35,884 bases of DNA from Clostridia bacterium (GTDB lineage: Bacteria; Bacillota; Clostridia; Oscillospirales; Acutalibacteraceae). The position numbers and the translations under genes are program-made. Under the pieces are notes generated by a model that was given only the letters and a program-made list of their open reading frames with translations, made no database searches and had not been told where the DNA came from. The stretch lies in assembly GCA_017398425.1 (NCBI GenBank), contig JAFQFZ010000052.1, forward strand, positions 1 to 35,884, given 5' to 3'. Positions 23,715 through 32,020 of this stretch are shown in pieces. Within the stretch, counting starts at the first letter, position 1, and every line of letters begins with the position of its first letter.

Positions 23715-24566
23715 ATGACAGAGTTGCAAAAGACGGAATTTGCCATGCTGACGGAGTTTGTTCGCATTTGCGACACGCTCGGATTGACCTATTATCTGGT
23801 GTGCGGTTCGGCACTCGGTGCGGCGAAATACGGCGGCTTCATCCCGTGGGATGACGACATTGACGTCGCCCTTCCGCGCAAGGATTATGAGATCTTTTTG
23901 GAAAAAGCCCCGGATATGTTGCCCGCGTGGTACTTTTTGCAGAACCATCGCACGGACAAGCAGTTCCATCAAGTGGGCAGTAAATTGCGCGATTCGCGCA
24001 CGACCTACGTGGAGCAGATGACCGAAAACCTCGACATCCACCACGGCGTGTACATCGACGTGTTCCCGCTGGACGGACAGTGGGCGGATGAGAAAGAGCA
24101 GCGTCGGTATCGCAAGATGAAAAAACAGTTTGAGGGGAAGCGGCGCGTGCATTTGGCGTACAACCGTTTTTCGCGCTCGACCCTTTTCATGTGGCGCACG
24201 AATGCCTACTATCTGTGTAACCGTTTGTTCGGCGCGTTTTCGGATACCTCGTCGTGCATCGCGCAATACGATCGCCTGATCGCATCGTATCCGCTGGAGC
24301 GCAGTGAGCGCTGGTGCAACTACGCCAACTCCGCCTCCGAGACGGAATATGCGCCGCGCGAGCAGTATGGCGACGGCGTGATGATGTCGTTTGAAGGATT
24401 GGAAGTGCGTATCCCCGAGCAGTACGATGCGTATCTGACGCAAAAGTACGGCGATTGGCGCGCCGATCTGCCCGAGGATCAAAAGAAGGGGCATCATTAT
24501 TATGTGGTGTGCGATCTGCACACACCGTACAACGAGTATATGAAAGAGGGGAGAGTTTGCCGATGA
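23715..24566 (+). CDS. LicD family phosphotransferase
   Basis: LicD-family proteins transfer a phosphorylated alcohol, classically phosphocholine from CDP-choline, onto a surface glycan or teichoic acid. The 283-residue product has the family core: YYLVCGSALGAAKYGGFIPW, then DDDIDVALPRKDYEIF, with the paired aspartates of a nucleotidyltransferase-like metal site, followed by DSRTTYVEQ, HHGVYIDVFPLDG and the C-terminal VRIPEQYDAYLTQKYGDW. No CDP-choline synthesis gene (licC) or choline kinase (licA) is in the window, so the transferred group could be phosphocholine, phosphoethanolamine or another phospho-alcohol. Its stop overlaps the next start (ATGA, 24563-24566). The nearby protein with choline-binding-like repeats makes the phosphocholine reading attractive but unproven. 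Confidence 0.93.
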   Translation: MTELQKTEFAMLTEFVRICDTLGLTYYLVCGSALGAAKYGGFIPWDDDIDVALPRKDYEIFLEKAPDMLPAWYFLQNHRTDKQFHQVGSKLRDSRTTYVEQMTENLDIHHGVYIDVFPLDGQWADEKEQRRYRKMKKQFEGKRRVHLAYNRFSRSTLFMWRTNAYYLCNRLFGAFSDTSSCIAQYDRLIASYPLERSERWCNYANSASETEYAPREQYGDGVMMSFEGLEVRIPEQYDAYLTQKYGDWRADLPEDQKKGHHYYVVCDLHTPYNEYMKEGRVCR

Positions 24567-25066
24567 AGAAGAAGCTTTTGAGCGCGTTGCCGAATGTACT
24601 GCTGTCGATCGTGGCGGTGTGCGCGGTGATGATCACGGTCAAGTTGTATACGACGGATTTCTCCGTCAAAGAAGCGGATCCCGAAGCGACGGTCGAAACG
24701 CCGGCGTTTGATCCCGAAGAGTATCGGGCGTACGAGACTCCCTATGGATCGCTTTATTATCCGTCCGACTACGTTGCGTATCTGGAGACGGAGGTAACGG
24801 AGGCAGACGGCGTGTACACTATGCGCTTCCTCTATGCCAACGGCGAGGAGCGCTTGGATCTGTATACGGTGGTATTCGGTGATGACACGCGCGGCATGCG
24901 CGTCGGCACGTTCGGCGACCACATGGCGGCGAGCATCGAGGTGCACGACGTGGCGGCCCATGCGGATTGGGATAACGACGAAGCGTTGCGATATCAAGCG
25001 ATGCAAGAAGCGGTCAACGATCTGATCCGTTCGATCGAACAGTTTGAGAACTTCACGCAAGCGTGA
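24563..25066 (+). CDS. Small membrane-anchored extracytoplasmic protein, unknown function
   Basis: A 167-residue protein with an N-terminal transmembrane helix (about residues 8-30, LPNVLLSIVAVCAVMITVKLY) and an outer domain. The outer part contains a Glu/Asp-rich linker, then YGSLYYPSDYVAYLETEVTEAD and a strand-rich region with YTMRFLYANGEERLDLYTVVFG, ending in a helix with LIRSIEQFENF. I do not recognise a family. Translation is coupled to licD through an ATGA overlap, after GAGGGGAGAG, so it probably acts with LicD or with the glycan. The frame open upstream from 24455 is a shadow of licD. Confidence 0.8.
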   Translation: MKKKLLSALPNVLLSIVAVCAVMITVKLYTTDFSVKEADPEATVETPAFDPEEYRAYETPYGSLYYPSDYVAYLETEVTEADGVYTMRFLYANGEERLDLYTVVFGDDTRGMRVGTFGDHMAASIEVHDVAAHADWDNDEALRYQAMQEAVNDLIRSIEQFENFTQA

Positions 25067-25123
25067 CGAAAATAATCAGGATGTAAATCTTGTTTATATA
25101 AAAAAAGAAAAGGAGAGATCAAG

Positions 25124-28100
25124 ATGAACATTGCAAAACCCTTTGCAAAAGTTGTCGCAGTGGCAGTCAGTGTGGCGTTGTTGCTCAGCATCGTGCCGAT
25201 GACCGCATTCGCTTCCATGTCCTACGACAGCGCCGTCTCCGGTGGTTACTACACGCTCATTTCGAAGAATGAGTATGCCTTGGCTCCCGGTGCAACGGAA
25301 ACCGAGATGATCTTGAACAACACCGACGGTTCGCGCCGTCAGATCGTTCACGTGTTCGAAGTGGACCCGAAGAACGAGAAGATTCAAGTGCTTCCCGGTT
25401 ACTACGGCATCGACAAGCTGAATCCCGATGACCTTTCGGACAGCACGAACTGGACCGACATGCAATTGACCAAGACGGTGGCTTATTATGAGAACACCCT
25501 TGGTTACAACGTGGTCGGCGCCATGAACACCGCTCTGGCGTACGATTCCAACGCGCCCTACGGCTTCATGGTGTACGAAGGCGTGCAGCTCGGTTCCCCC
25601 GACGTCCACAAGGGTGCCCAGACCTACTTGGCGATCGATTGGGACGGCAACTGCGAACTGCGCAGCATGGCGACTCCGCTCAACGGTACGGAGCGCACCG
25701 CGATCCCTGCGAACTTCAACTGGCTCGTGAAGGACGGCGCGTTGGTCACCAAGACCCCCGAGCGTACCACGGCGGCGGCTTCCCGTTCGATGATCGGTAT
25801 CAAAGCCGACGGCAGCCTGGTCTTCTGCCAGGTTGACGGTCGTATCACCCCCTTGGCGGTTGGCTTGTCCAACTACGAGATGGGCGAAATGATGCTGGCT
25901 CTCGGTTGCGTCAACGCGGTCAACTGCGATGGCGGCGGATCCTCCACCTTCATTTCGAAGCGTGAGGGCGAGAGCGAAGGCACGATGCGTTCGATCCCCT
26001 CGGACGGTTCCGAGCGCCCGACCATCAACAGCGTGATCATCGTGTCGAACGCGGTTGCGACCGGCATTTTCGACCACGCGGTTCTCGACACCGAGTATGA
26101 TTACTATGCGGCCGGTGCTGCGGCGACCGTCACCTCGGCGGGCGTTGACACCAACGGCTATCCCGTGGAAGTGCCCACCGAGGGTATTTCCTGGAGCCTC
26201 AGCGATGACAGCTTCGGCACCATCGTCGACGGCAAGTTCACCTCCAACGGCAAACTCGGCGACGTCACCCTGCAGATGGTGTACGGCGGCAACGTGGTCG
26301 GCGAGAAGACGATCCATGTTGTCAACCCCGACAACTTTGCCTTCACCGTGTCGGATACGGTTATTCCCTTCGGTAAGAGCATCAACGTCGAATTTGCCTG
26401 CACCTACGGTGCGGACGACTGGACGGTCGGCATGGACGGCGCTTGCGATCTGACGCTGTCGGATGCTACGGCGGCGACGCTGAACGGCATGGAGCTGACC
26501 GCGACCACCGACGAGTCCAAGACGGGCGTCGTGCTGACGGCTACCTATAAAGCGAATCCCGCTACGAAGGCGATCATGAACGTCACCTTCGGCAAGGGTT
26601 CCGAGATCATTTATGACTTCGAAAACGGCGAGCTCAACGGCTTTGTCGGCTTCGACGAAGCGAAGCAGTGGTCGATCGACAACGGCGTCAACAACACGCT
26701 GGTCGGCATCGATCCTCTCGCGGGTCAGTTCTCTCCGAACGTGGACGGCTACACCTGGGTCGCTTCGAGAGAAAACGGCGGTCAAGTGCGCAACGGTGAC
26801 TACGCTCTGGCGTGGACGCTCGACAACACCACCGCGGACTTTGCCGGCTGGACCTACAACGTCCTGTTCAACACCGGCGATACGAAGACCTTCCGTGACG
26901 TGGCGAACGGTAAGAATGCCGTGAAGCTCGGCATGTGGCTCTACATCCCCGAAGGCGCGGCGGGTCTGGCGTTCCAGTCCCAGTTCTACACGCAGGTGGC
27001 GACCGGCTATTCCTGCAAGCAGGCTCACTTCACCTTCACCACCGCCAACGGCACGGTGAAGAACCTGAACTCCTGCACCGAGGCGGACATCCCCGAATCG
27101 CGTTGGGTGTATGCGTCGGTCAGCATCGCGGATGCGGATACGTACTATTCGTCCATTCCGACGGATACCACGAATAGCCGTTCTCCGTCCTTCATTCGTA
27201 CCTATGTGAAGCCCAACAGCCCGCAGAAGATCACCTTCTACATCGACGACATCACGCTGGACTACAGCTCGGCGGTGGACGATCGTGTTCTCCCGACCAT
27301 CAGCAACGTGACCTACGCCACGGCGGATACCGCTGTGGATCTGACCGACGGCGCGGCGCTGTCCTCCAACACCGTGGCGTTCTCTGCGAACATCAGCGAC
27401 AACATGGCGCTGAATTACGACACCGCGACCATCTCGGTCGACGGCAAAGCGCTCGACAACGTGACGGCTTCCGGCAAGACCCTTTCCAGCGAGAACATCA
27501 CCTTGGCGAACGGCGAACACGTTGTGGTGTTCGAAGTGCAAGATACGCTCGGTAACCTCGCGCGTGCGGAGCGTCGATTCACCATCGGCACGGACGCGGC
27601 GATCGGTCTGTCCGGCCGTAACGACAGCGGTGCTCCGGCGGAAGTCGACTCGCTGTACTACATCGACGTGACGGCGGCGAACATGGCGTCGATCGAAAAA
27701 TTGACGACGGTTCTCAAGCTGCAAACCGCGAATACGTGGGAACTGGATGCGGTGGAAGTCGCTCCCGGTTTCGAAGCGACTCTGGACTACAACGAGAACT
27801 CCGGACTGCTGTATGTGACCGTGGAGAAGACCGGCACGACGCTCGCGGCGTATGCGCGCGGCGCTCAAACGCTGGTGTCCATCCCGGTTCGCGTGTGGTC
27901 TTGGAAGGGCGTTGACCATGTCACCGGTAAGGATATCCCGGCGGATGAGCAGTATGCTACCGGCTACTGCCCGTTTGTTACCATTGAATGTGAAGCGGTC
28001 GAAGGCTCCGTGACCTACGCGGACAACACGGCGGCCACCTTCAGCGGCTCGGTTTCCGAGGCGACCAACATCAACGACATTGCTGCGCCGTGGCACACCC

Positions 28101-30475
28101 ATGACGCGCAGCCGATCGCGGATCTGGACGCGACCTGCACCACTGCCGGTTACACCGGTCGTACCTATTGCGACGCTTGCGGCTCCATTGTGGAAGCGGG
28201 CACCATCCTCCCGGCGACCGGTCATGACTATGATGTGGTCGACCGTGAGTTCGTCTGCCATTGCGGCGAGGTTGCGATGGTCAACGGTCTGATCGAGTTC
28301 GAAGGCAACACCTACTATGCCATCAACGGCAAGCTCTCCATCGGCTGGGTCTTCGAAGGCGACGAATACTACTTCTTCGGCGATGACGGCGCGGCTCTGA
28401 AGGGCACGCACACGGTCAACAACCATGAGTACACCTTCAACGACGAAGGCGTTTTGGTCGAAGGCTCCTGGTATCAGTCCTCGACCGGTATGAGATACTA
28501 CTGGGCGGGCACCTATGTCAAGAGATGCTTCTATGACATCGACGGTGAGACCTACTACTTCGACTTCTTCGGTAACATGGTGACCGGTCTGAACCGCATC
28601 GAGCGTTACAGCAACAGCCCCGACGCGGACTTCTACCTCTTCAGCGAGACTGGTGTTCTGCTGGACGAAGACGGCTTCCATACCGTCGCCGGCGACATCT
28701 ACTATGTGAAGGATCGTATGCCTGTGGCGGCCGGCCTTGTGCAGGACGACGAAGGCAACTACTACTACTTCAACAGCACCCTGAAAGCGGTCAAGGATTG
28801 CAGCTACTATGTGTACAACACCAACAACCTCCTGCCGCAGGACACCTATGATTTCGACGCCGAAGGCAAGATGATCGTTGAGACGGTCGACGAGACCAAG
28901 AACGGCATCTTTGAAGAGGACGGCTCGCTGTACCTCTACATCAACGGCGTGAAGCAACAAGGCCTCGGCCTCATCGAGTACGAAGGCGCTTACTACTACG
29001 TCCGTACCGCGGGTCAACTCGCGACCGGCCGTTACTACATCAGCTTCGGCAACGGCATCCTCGAGTCGAACCAGACCTATGAGTTCGGCGCGGACGGCAA
29101 ACTGCTGATCGATCCCAACGGCGAAGAGAAGGACGGCATTGTGGATGAGAACGGTACGCTGTACCTCTACATCGACGGTGCAAGACAAAAGGGCCTCGGC
29201 CTGATCTGGTACGAGGATGCGTACTACTATGTGCGTACCGAAGGCCAGCTCGCGACGGGTCGCTACTATGTCTACTACGGCAACGGCATTGTGCCCGACT
29301 TCACCTATCATGAGTTCGGCACCGACGGCAAGATGATCGTTGAGACGGTCGACACCACGAAGACCGGTATCTTTGAAGAGAACGGCACGCTGTATCTCTA
29401 CATCGAGGGCGTGATGCAGAAGGGCCTCGGTCTGATCGAGTACGAAGGCGCGTACTACTATGTCCGCACCGAGGGTCAACTCGCGACCGGTCGTTACTAC
29501 ATCAGCAACGGCAACGGCATCCTCGAAGCGAACCAGACCTATGACTTCGGCACGGATGGCAAGCTCGTGATCAACAACGTTGACACTTCGAAGAACGGCA
29601 TCTTTGAAGAGGACGGCTCGCTGTACCTCTACATCGACGGCGTGAAGCAACAAGGCCTCGGCCTCATCGAGTACGAAGGTGCGTACTACTATGTCCGTAC
29701 CGCGGGTCAGCTCGCGACGGGTCGCTACTACATCAGCAACGGCAACGGCATCCTCGAAGCGAACCAGACCTATGAGTTCGGCGCGGACGGCAAGCTGCTG
29801 ATGGACATCACCGGCGAAGTGAAGAACGGCGTTGTGGATGAGAACGGCACGCTGTATCTCTACATCGACGGTCAGAGACAAAAAGGTCTCGGCTTGATCT
29901 GGTACGAAGGCGCGTACTACTATGTGCGTACCGAAGGTCAGCTCGCGGTCGGCACCTACTATGTCTACTACGGCAACGGTCTTGTGGAGGACTTCACCTA
30001 TCATGACTTTGCCGCGGACGGCAAGATGATCGATTTTCCGGCGGACGTGGTGTACACCGTGGAGACGGTGAACACGGCGGCGCTCAAAGCGGGCGACGAA
30101 GTGACCGTGGATGTCTACGTGACGGCGACGGAGCTTTCGCTCATCGAGTACAAGCTCGGCTACGACAGCACCAAGCTCGAAGTGGCCTCTGTGGAGCTTT
30201 CCGACACCTTCAAAACGTTTGACCAAAACAGCGCGAACATCGATCCCATCCAGCATGAAACGGATGATGAAACGGTGGGCGAAGTGTGGTTCAACGCGAT
30301 GGCGCTCGATCCGATCGTGATCGGCGACAACGTGCGCATCGCGACGATCACCTTCAAGGCGATCACGGATGTGAACGAGTCGGTCGACGTGTATGCGGTG
30401 TGCGATCCGCTCGCGTGCGACGGCAACTATGATACCTTGACGACCCTTGCCGTGAACGGCGGCATTGCGATCTAA
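25124..30475 (+). CDS. Giant secreted phosphodiester glycosidase with aromatic wall-binding repeats and cohesin-like end
   Basis: A 1783-residue secreted protein. Order by eye: signal peptide to about residue 31 (ending TAFAS); NAGPA-type phosphodiester glycosidase domain, about 45-315, with RSMIGIKADGS and the signature NAVNCDGGGSST (residues 264-275); two Ig-like modules (about 316-495); a carbohydrate-binding-like beta-sandwich (about 495-717) starting IYDFENGELNGF and ending YIDDITLDY; an Ig-like module (to about 825); a cohesin-like module (about 826-985); a Cys-rich AGYTGRTYCDACG...LPATGH unit (about 990-1054); irregular GxxYYF repeats (about 1055-1258); five 77-residue repeats (1259-1643); and a C-terminal cohesin-like domain (about 1642-1783) with AGDEVTVDVYV and LGYDSTKLEV. 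NAGPA domains cleave sugar-1-phosphate diesters. There is no LPXTG or membrane anchor, so the repeats probably hold it on the surface. RBS AAAGGAGAG. Confidence 0.88.
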   Translation: MNIAKPFAKVVAVAVSVALLLSIVPMTAFASMSYDSAVSGGYYTLISKNEYALAPGATETEMILNNTDGSRRQIVHVFEVDPKNEKIQVLPGYYGIDKLNPDDLSDSTNWTDMQLTKTVAYYENTLGYNVVGAMNTALAYDSNAPYGFMVYEGVQLGSPDVHKGAQTYLAIDWDGNCELRSMATPLNGTERTAIPANFNWLVKDGALVTKTPERTTAAASRSMIGIKADGSLVFCQVDGRITPLAVGLSNYEMGEMMLALGCVNAVNCDGGGSSTFISKREGESEGTMRSIPSDGSERPTINSVIIVSNAVATGIFDHAVLDTEYDYYAAGAAATVTSAGVDTNGYPVEVPTEGISWSLSDDSFGTIVDGKFTSNGKLGDVTLQMVYGGNVVGEKTIHVVNPDNFAFTVSDTVIPFGKSINVEFACTYGADDWTVGMDGACDLTLSDATAATLNGMELTATTDESKTGVVLTATYKANPATKAIMNVTFGKGSEIIYDFENGELNGFVGFDEAKQWSIDNGVNNTLVGIDPLAGQFSPNVDGYTWVASRENGGQVRNGDYALAWTLDNTTADFAGWTYNVLFNTGDTKTFRDVANGKNAVKLGMWLYIPEGAAGLAFQSQFYTQVATGYSCKQAHFTFTTANGTVKNLNSCTEADIPESRWVYASVSIADADTYYSSIPTDTTNSRSPSFIRTYVKPNSPQKITFYIDDITLDYSSAVDDRVLPTISNVTYATADTAVDLTDGAALSSNTVAFSANISDNMALNYDTATISVDGKALDNVTASGKTLSSENITLANGEHVVVFEVQDTLGNLARAERRFTIGTDAAIGLSGRNDSGAPAEVDSLYYIDVTAANMASIEKLTTVLKLQTANTWELDAVEVAPGFEATLDYNENSGLLYVTVEKTGTTLAAYARGAQTLVSIPVRVWSWKGVDHVTGKDIPADEQYATGYCPFVTIECEAVEGSVTYADNTAATFSGSVSEATNINDIAAPWHTHDAQPIADLDATCTTAGYTGRTYCDACGSIVEAGTILPATGHDYDVVDREFVCHCGEVAMVNGLIEFEGNTYYAINGKLSIGWVFEGDEYYFFGDDGAALKGTHTVNNHEYTFNDEGVLVEGSWYQSSTGMRYYWAGTYVKRCFYDIDGETYYFDFFGNMVTGLNRIERYSNSPDADFYLFSETGVLLDEDGFHTVAGDIYYVKDRMPVAAGLVQDDEGNYYYFNSTLKAVKDCSYYVYNTNNLLPQDTYDFDAEGKMIVETVDETKNGIFEEDGSLYLYINGVKQQGLGLIEYEGAYYYVRTAGQLATGRYYISFGNGILESNQTYEFGADGKLLIDPNGEEKDGIVDENGTLYLYIDGARQKGLGLIWYEDAYYYVRTEGQLATGRYYVYYGNGIVPDFTYHEFGTDGKMIVETVDTTKTGIFEENGTLYLYIEGVMQKGLGLIEYEGAYYYVRTEGQLATGRYYISNGNGILEANQTYDFGTDGKLVINNVDTSKNGIFEEDGSLYLYIDGVKQQGLGLIEYEGAYYYVRTAGQLATGRYYISNGNGILEANQTYEFGADGKLLMDITGEVKNGVVDENGTLYLYIDGQRQKGLGLIWYEGAYYYVRTEGQLAVGTYYVYYGNGLVEDFTYHDFAADGKMIDFPADVVYTVETVNTAALKAGDEVTVDVYVTATELSLIEYKLGYDSTKLEVASVELSDTFKTFDQNSANIDPIQHETDDETVGEVWFNAMALDPIVIGDNVRIATITFKAITDVNESVDVYAVCDPLACDGNYDTLTTLAVNGGIAI
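28898..30052 (+). repeat. Five tandem 231-bp repeats inside the giant surface protein
   Basis: Units start at 28898, 29129, 29360, 29591 and 29822, exactly 231 bases (77 codons) apart. Each encodes a pattern like NGIFEEDGSLYLYI...GLGLIEYEGAYYYV...GQLATGRYY...GNGI...F.ADGK. Two subtypes occur in the order A-B-A-A-B. Units 1 and 4 are nearly identical in DNA over more than 100 bases, which points to recent duplication or gene conversion. Confidence 0.93.
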
Positions 30476-30479
30476 GGTG

Positions 30480-30508
30480 ACACCGTACCGCAAGGTACAC
30501 GGTGTTTT
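30480..30508 (+). terminator. Hairpin terminator after the giant surface protein
   Basis: ACACC-GTACC (30480-30489) pairs with GGTAC-AC-GGTGT (30494-30505) with a 2-base bulge and a GCAA tetraloop, followed by a short TTTT run. It lies 4 bases after the stop codon. Confidence 0.65.
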
Positions 30509-30522
30509 GATGTAAGTCGGAT

Positions 30523-30562
30523 CGGAACTGCAGGTCCTGTGAAAACGGGATCTGCAGTTCCG
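30523..30562. repeat. Long intergenic inverted repeat
   Basis: CGGAACTGCAG (30523-30533) is exactly complementary to CTGCAGTTCCG (30552-30562), and the inner six bases extend the stem with two wobble pairs, giving about 17 pairs around a TGAAAA loop. No T tract follows. A second short dyad, CCATGGA/TCCATGG, lies at about 30580-30597. Confidence 0.7.
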
Positions 30563-30615
30563 TCCCTGTCACCTCTGACCCATGGAGCATTCCATGGCTT
30601 AACGTTGCTTACGAT

Positions 30616-30634
30616 CGATCTTCGGATCGTTTTT
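30616..30634 (+). terminator. Terminator-like UUCG hairpin before the flippase gene
   Basis: CGATC-TTCG-GATCG (30616-30629) followed by TTTTT (30630-30634). The stem is short, but the UUCG tetraloop is stabilising; it could end residual transcripts or attenuate transcription into the flippase gene. Confidence 0.5.
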
Positions 30635-30692
30635 ATATGTGGTTCATAATCGAAAGAATTTGGTTTGATAGACAGATGGCAGGTATGTGCAT

Positions 30693-31991
30693 ATGAAATT
30701 ATCAAACAACCGTATCGTCAAAAATGCATCATGGATCGTCGTGTGCCGTATTGCGCAAGCGGTGTTGAGCTTTGTGATCGGTACGATTTCCGCTCGCTAT
30801 CTCGGTCCGTCCAACTATGGTCTGATCAGTTACGGCGCGTCGGTCGTGTCCTTCCTCGTGCCGGTGGTGCAACTCGGCTTGCGCCACGTGTTGGTGCAGG
30901 AGATGGTCAACCATCCCGAACGCGAAGGAAAGATCCTCGGAACCTCCCTGGTGATGAGCATGGTTTCCGCCGGTTTGGGTATCGTCGGTGTGGCGGCGTT
31001 TGCAATGATCGCCAACCGCAACGACACCGACACCATCGTGGTGTGTGTGTTGTCGAGTATTTCGCTGCTTTTCCAGTGCTGGGAAATGATCCAGTATTGG
31101 TTTCAAGCGAAGCTGAAATCCAAATACATGGCGGTTACGTCGCTGATCGCGTATGCGATCGCATCGGCGTATCGTTTGGTATTGCTGGTGACGGGGCAGA
31201 GCGTCCATTGGTTTGCGCTGGCGACTTCGCTCGATTTTTGCATCATCTCGGTGGTGCTGACCGTCATCTACAAGCGCATGAGCGTGCAAAAGCTGTCCTT
31301 CTCGTGGGACGTGGGAAAAGCGCTGTTCGCCAAAAGCCGGTATTACATCGTCTCCGGCTTGATGGTGGTGTTGCATTCCAACACCGACCGTGTGATGCTG
31401 ACCATGATGCGCGGCGAAGGGGAAAACGGCTTCTACACCGCGGCGTTCACCTGTGCCTCGTTGCTCGGATTTGTGTATGAGGCGATCATCGATTCGGTGC
31501 GCCCGATCATTTTCGAAAGCAAAAAGCACGACCAAGTGAGCTTTGAGAGTAACGTCAAGCGTCTGTATACGCTGGTGATCTACATGGGATTATTGCAAAG
31601 CTTGGTCTTCACGGTTCTGTCGCCGCTGATCATTTCGGTGCTGTACGGTCAGGAGTATCAAGCGTCGGTGCTGGTGTTGCAGGTGTTGACGTGGTACACG
31701 GCGTTCTCCTACACGGGAACCGTGCGTAACATCTGGATCTTGGCAGAAGACAAGCAACGGATCATCTGGGTCATCAACCTACTCGGTGCGGTGCTCAACA
31801 TCGCCGGAAACTTTGTGTTGATCCCGTGGATCGGTGCGGTCGGTGCCGCGATCGCGTCGGTGGCTACGCAGTTCTTCACCAACTTCGTACTGTCGCTGTT
31901 GTTGCCGATTTTGCGGAGAAACGGACAGCTGATGCTCGGATCGTTGCATCCGAAAATGCTTAAAGATATTGTACGACTTGTCAAACGATAA
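30693..31991 (+). CDS. Wzx-type oligosaccharide flippase
   Basis: A 432-residue polytopic membrane protein of the MOP/PST flippase family, which moves lipid-linked oligosaccharide units across the membrane. The N-terminus reads RIVKNASWIVVCRIAQAVLS, followed by ARYLGPSNYGLISYGASVVS, the classic GxxxYG signature of Wzx/RfbX proteins, and about twelve to fourteen hydrophobic segments. Later features are SNTDRVMLTMM and GFYTAAFTCASLLGFVYEAI, where family members carry the central helix pair, and WIGAVGAAIASVATQF near the end. ATG 30693 follows GGCAGG; the GTG at 30687 is an alternative. It is separated from the giant surface gene by 217 bases of hairpins and starts the second half of the locus. 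Confidence 0.93.
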   Translation: MKLSNNRIVKNASWIVVCRIAQAVLSFVIGTISARYLGPSNYGLISYGASVVSFLVPVVQLGLRHVLVQEMVNHPEREGKILGTSLVMSMVSAGLGIVGVAAFAMIANRNDTDTIVVCVLSSISLLFQCWEMIQYWFQAKLKSKYMAVTSLIAYAIASAYRLVLLVTGQSVHWFALATSLDFCIISVVLTVIYKRMSVQKLSFSWDVGKALFAKSRYYIVSGLMVVLHSNTDRVMLTMMRGEGENGFYTAAFTCASLLGFVYEAIIDSVRPIIFESKKHDQVSFESNVKRLYTLVIYMGLLQSLVFTVLSPLIISVLYGQEYQASVLVLQVLTWYTAFSYTGTVRNIWILAEDKQRIIWVINLLGAVLNIAGNFVLIPWIGAVGAAIASVATQFFTNFVLSLLLPILRRNGQLMLGSLHPKMLKDIVRLVKR

Positions 31992-32020
31992 GAAAACGAT
32001 ACGGAAAGAAGTGGAAACCT

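Noticed and set aside
25072..25100. Possible separate promoter for the giant surface gene (TATATA at 25095)
   Set aside because: No acceptable -35 lies 16-18 bases upstream; read-through from the polysaccharide promoter is more likely.
25094..30493. A 1799-codon open frame on the minus strand opposite the giant surface gene
   Set aside because: It is the in-register antisense of the plus gene and exists because that gene uses no TTA, CTA or TCA codons. Its translation is low-complexity (rich in V, H, R, D), it has no ribosome site, and the plus strand has a signal peptide, domains and exact codon-length repeats.
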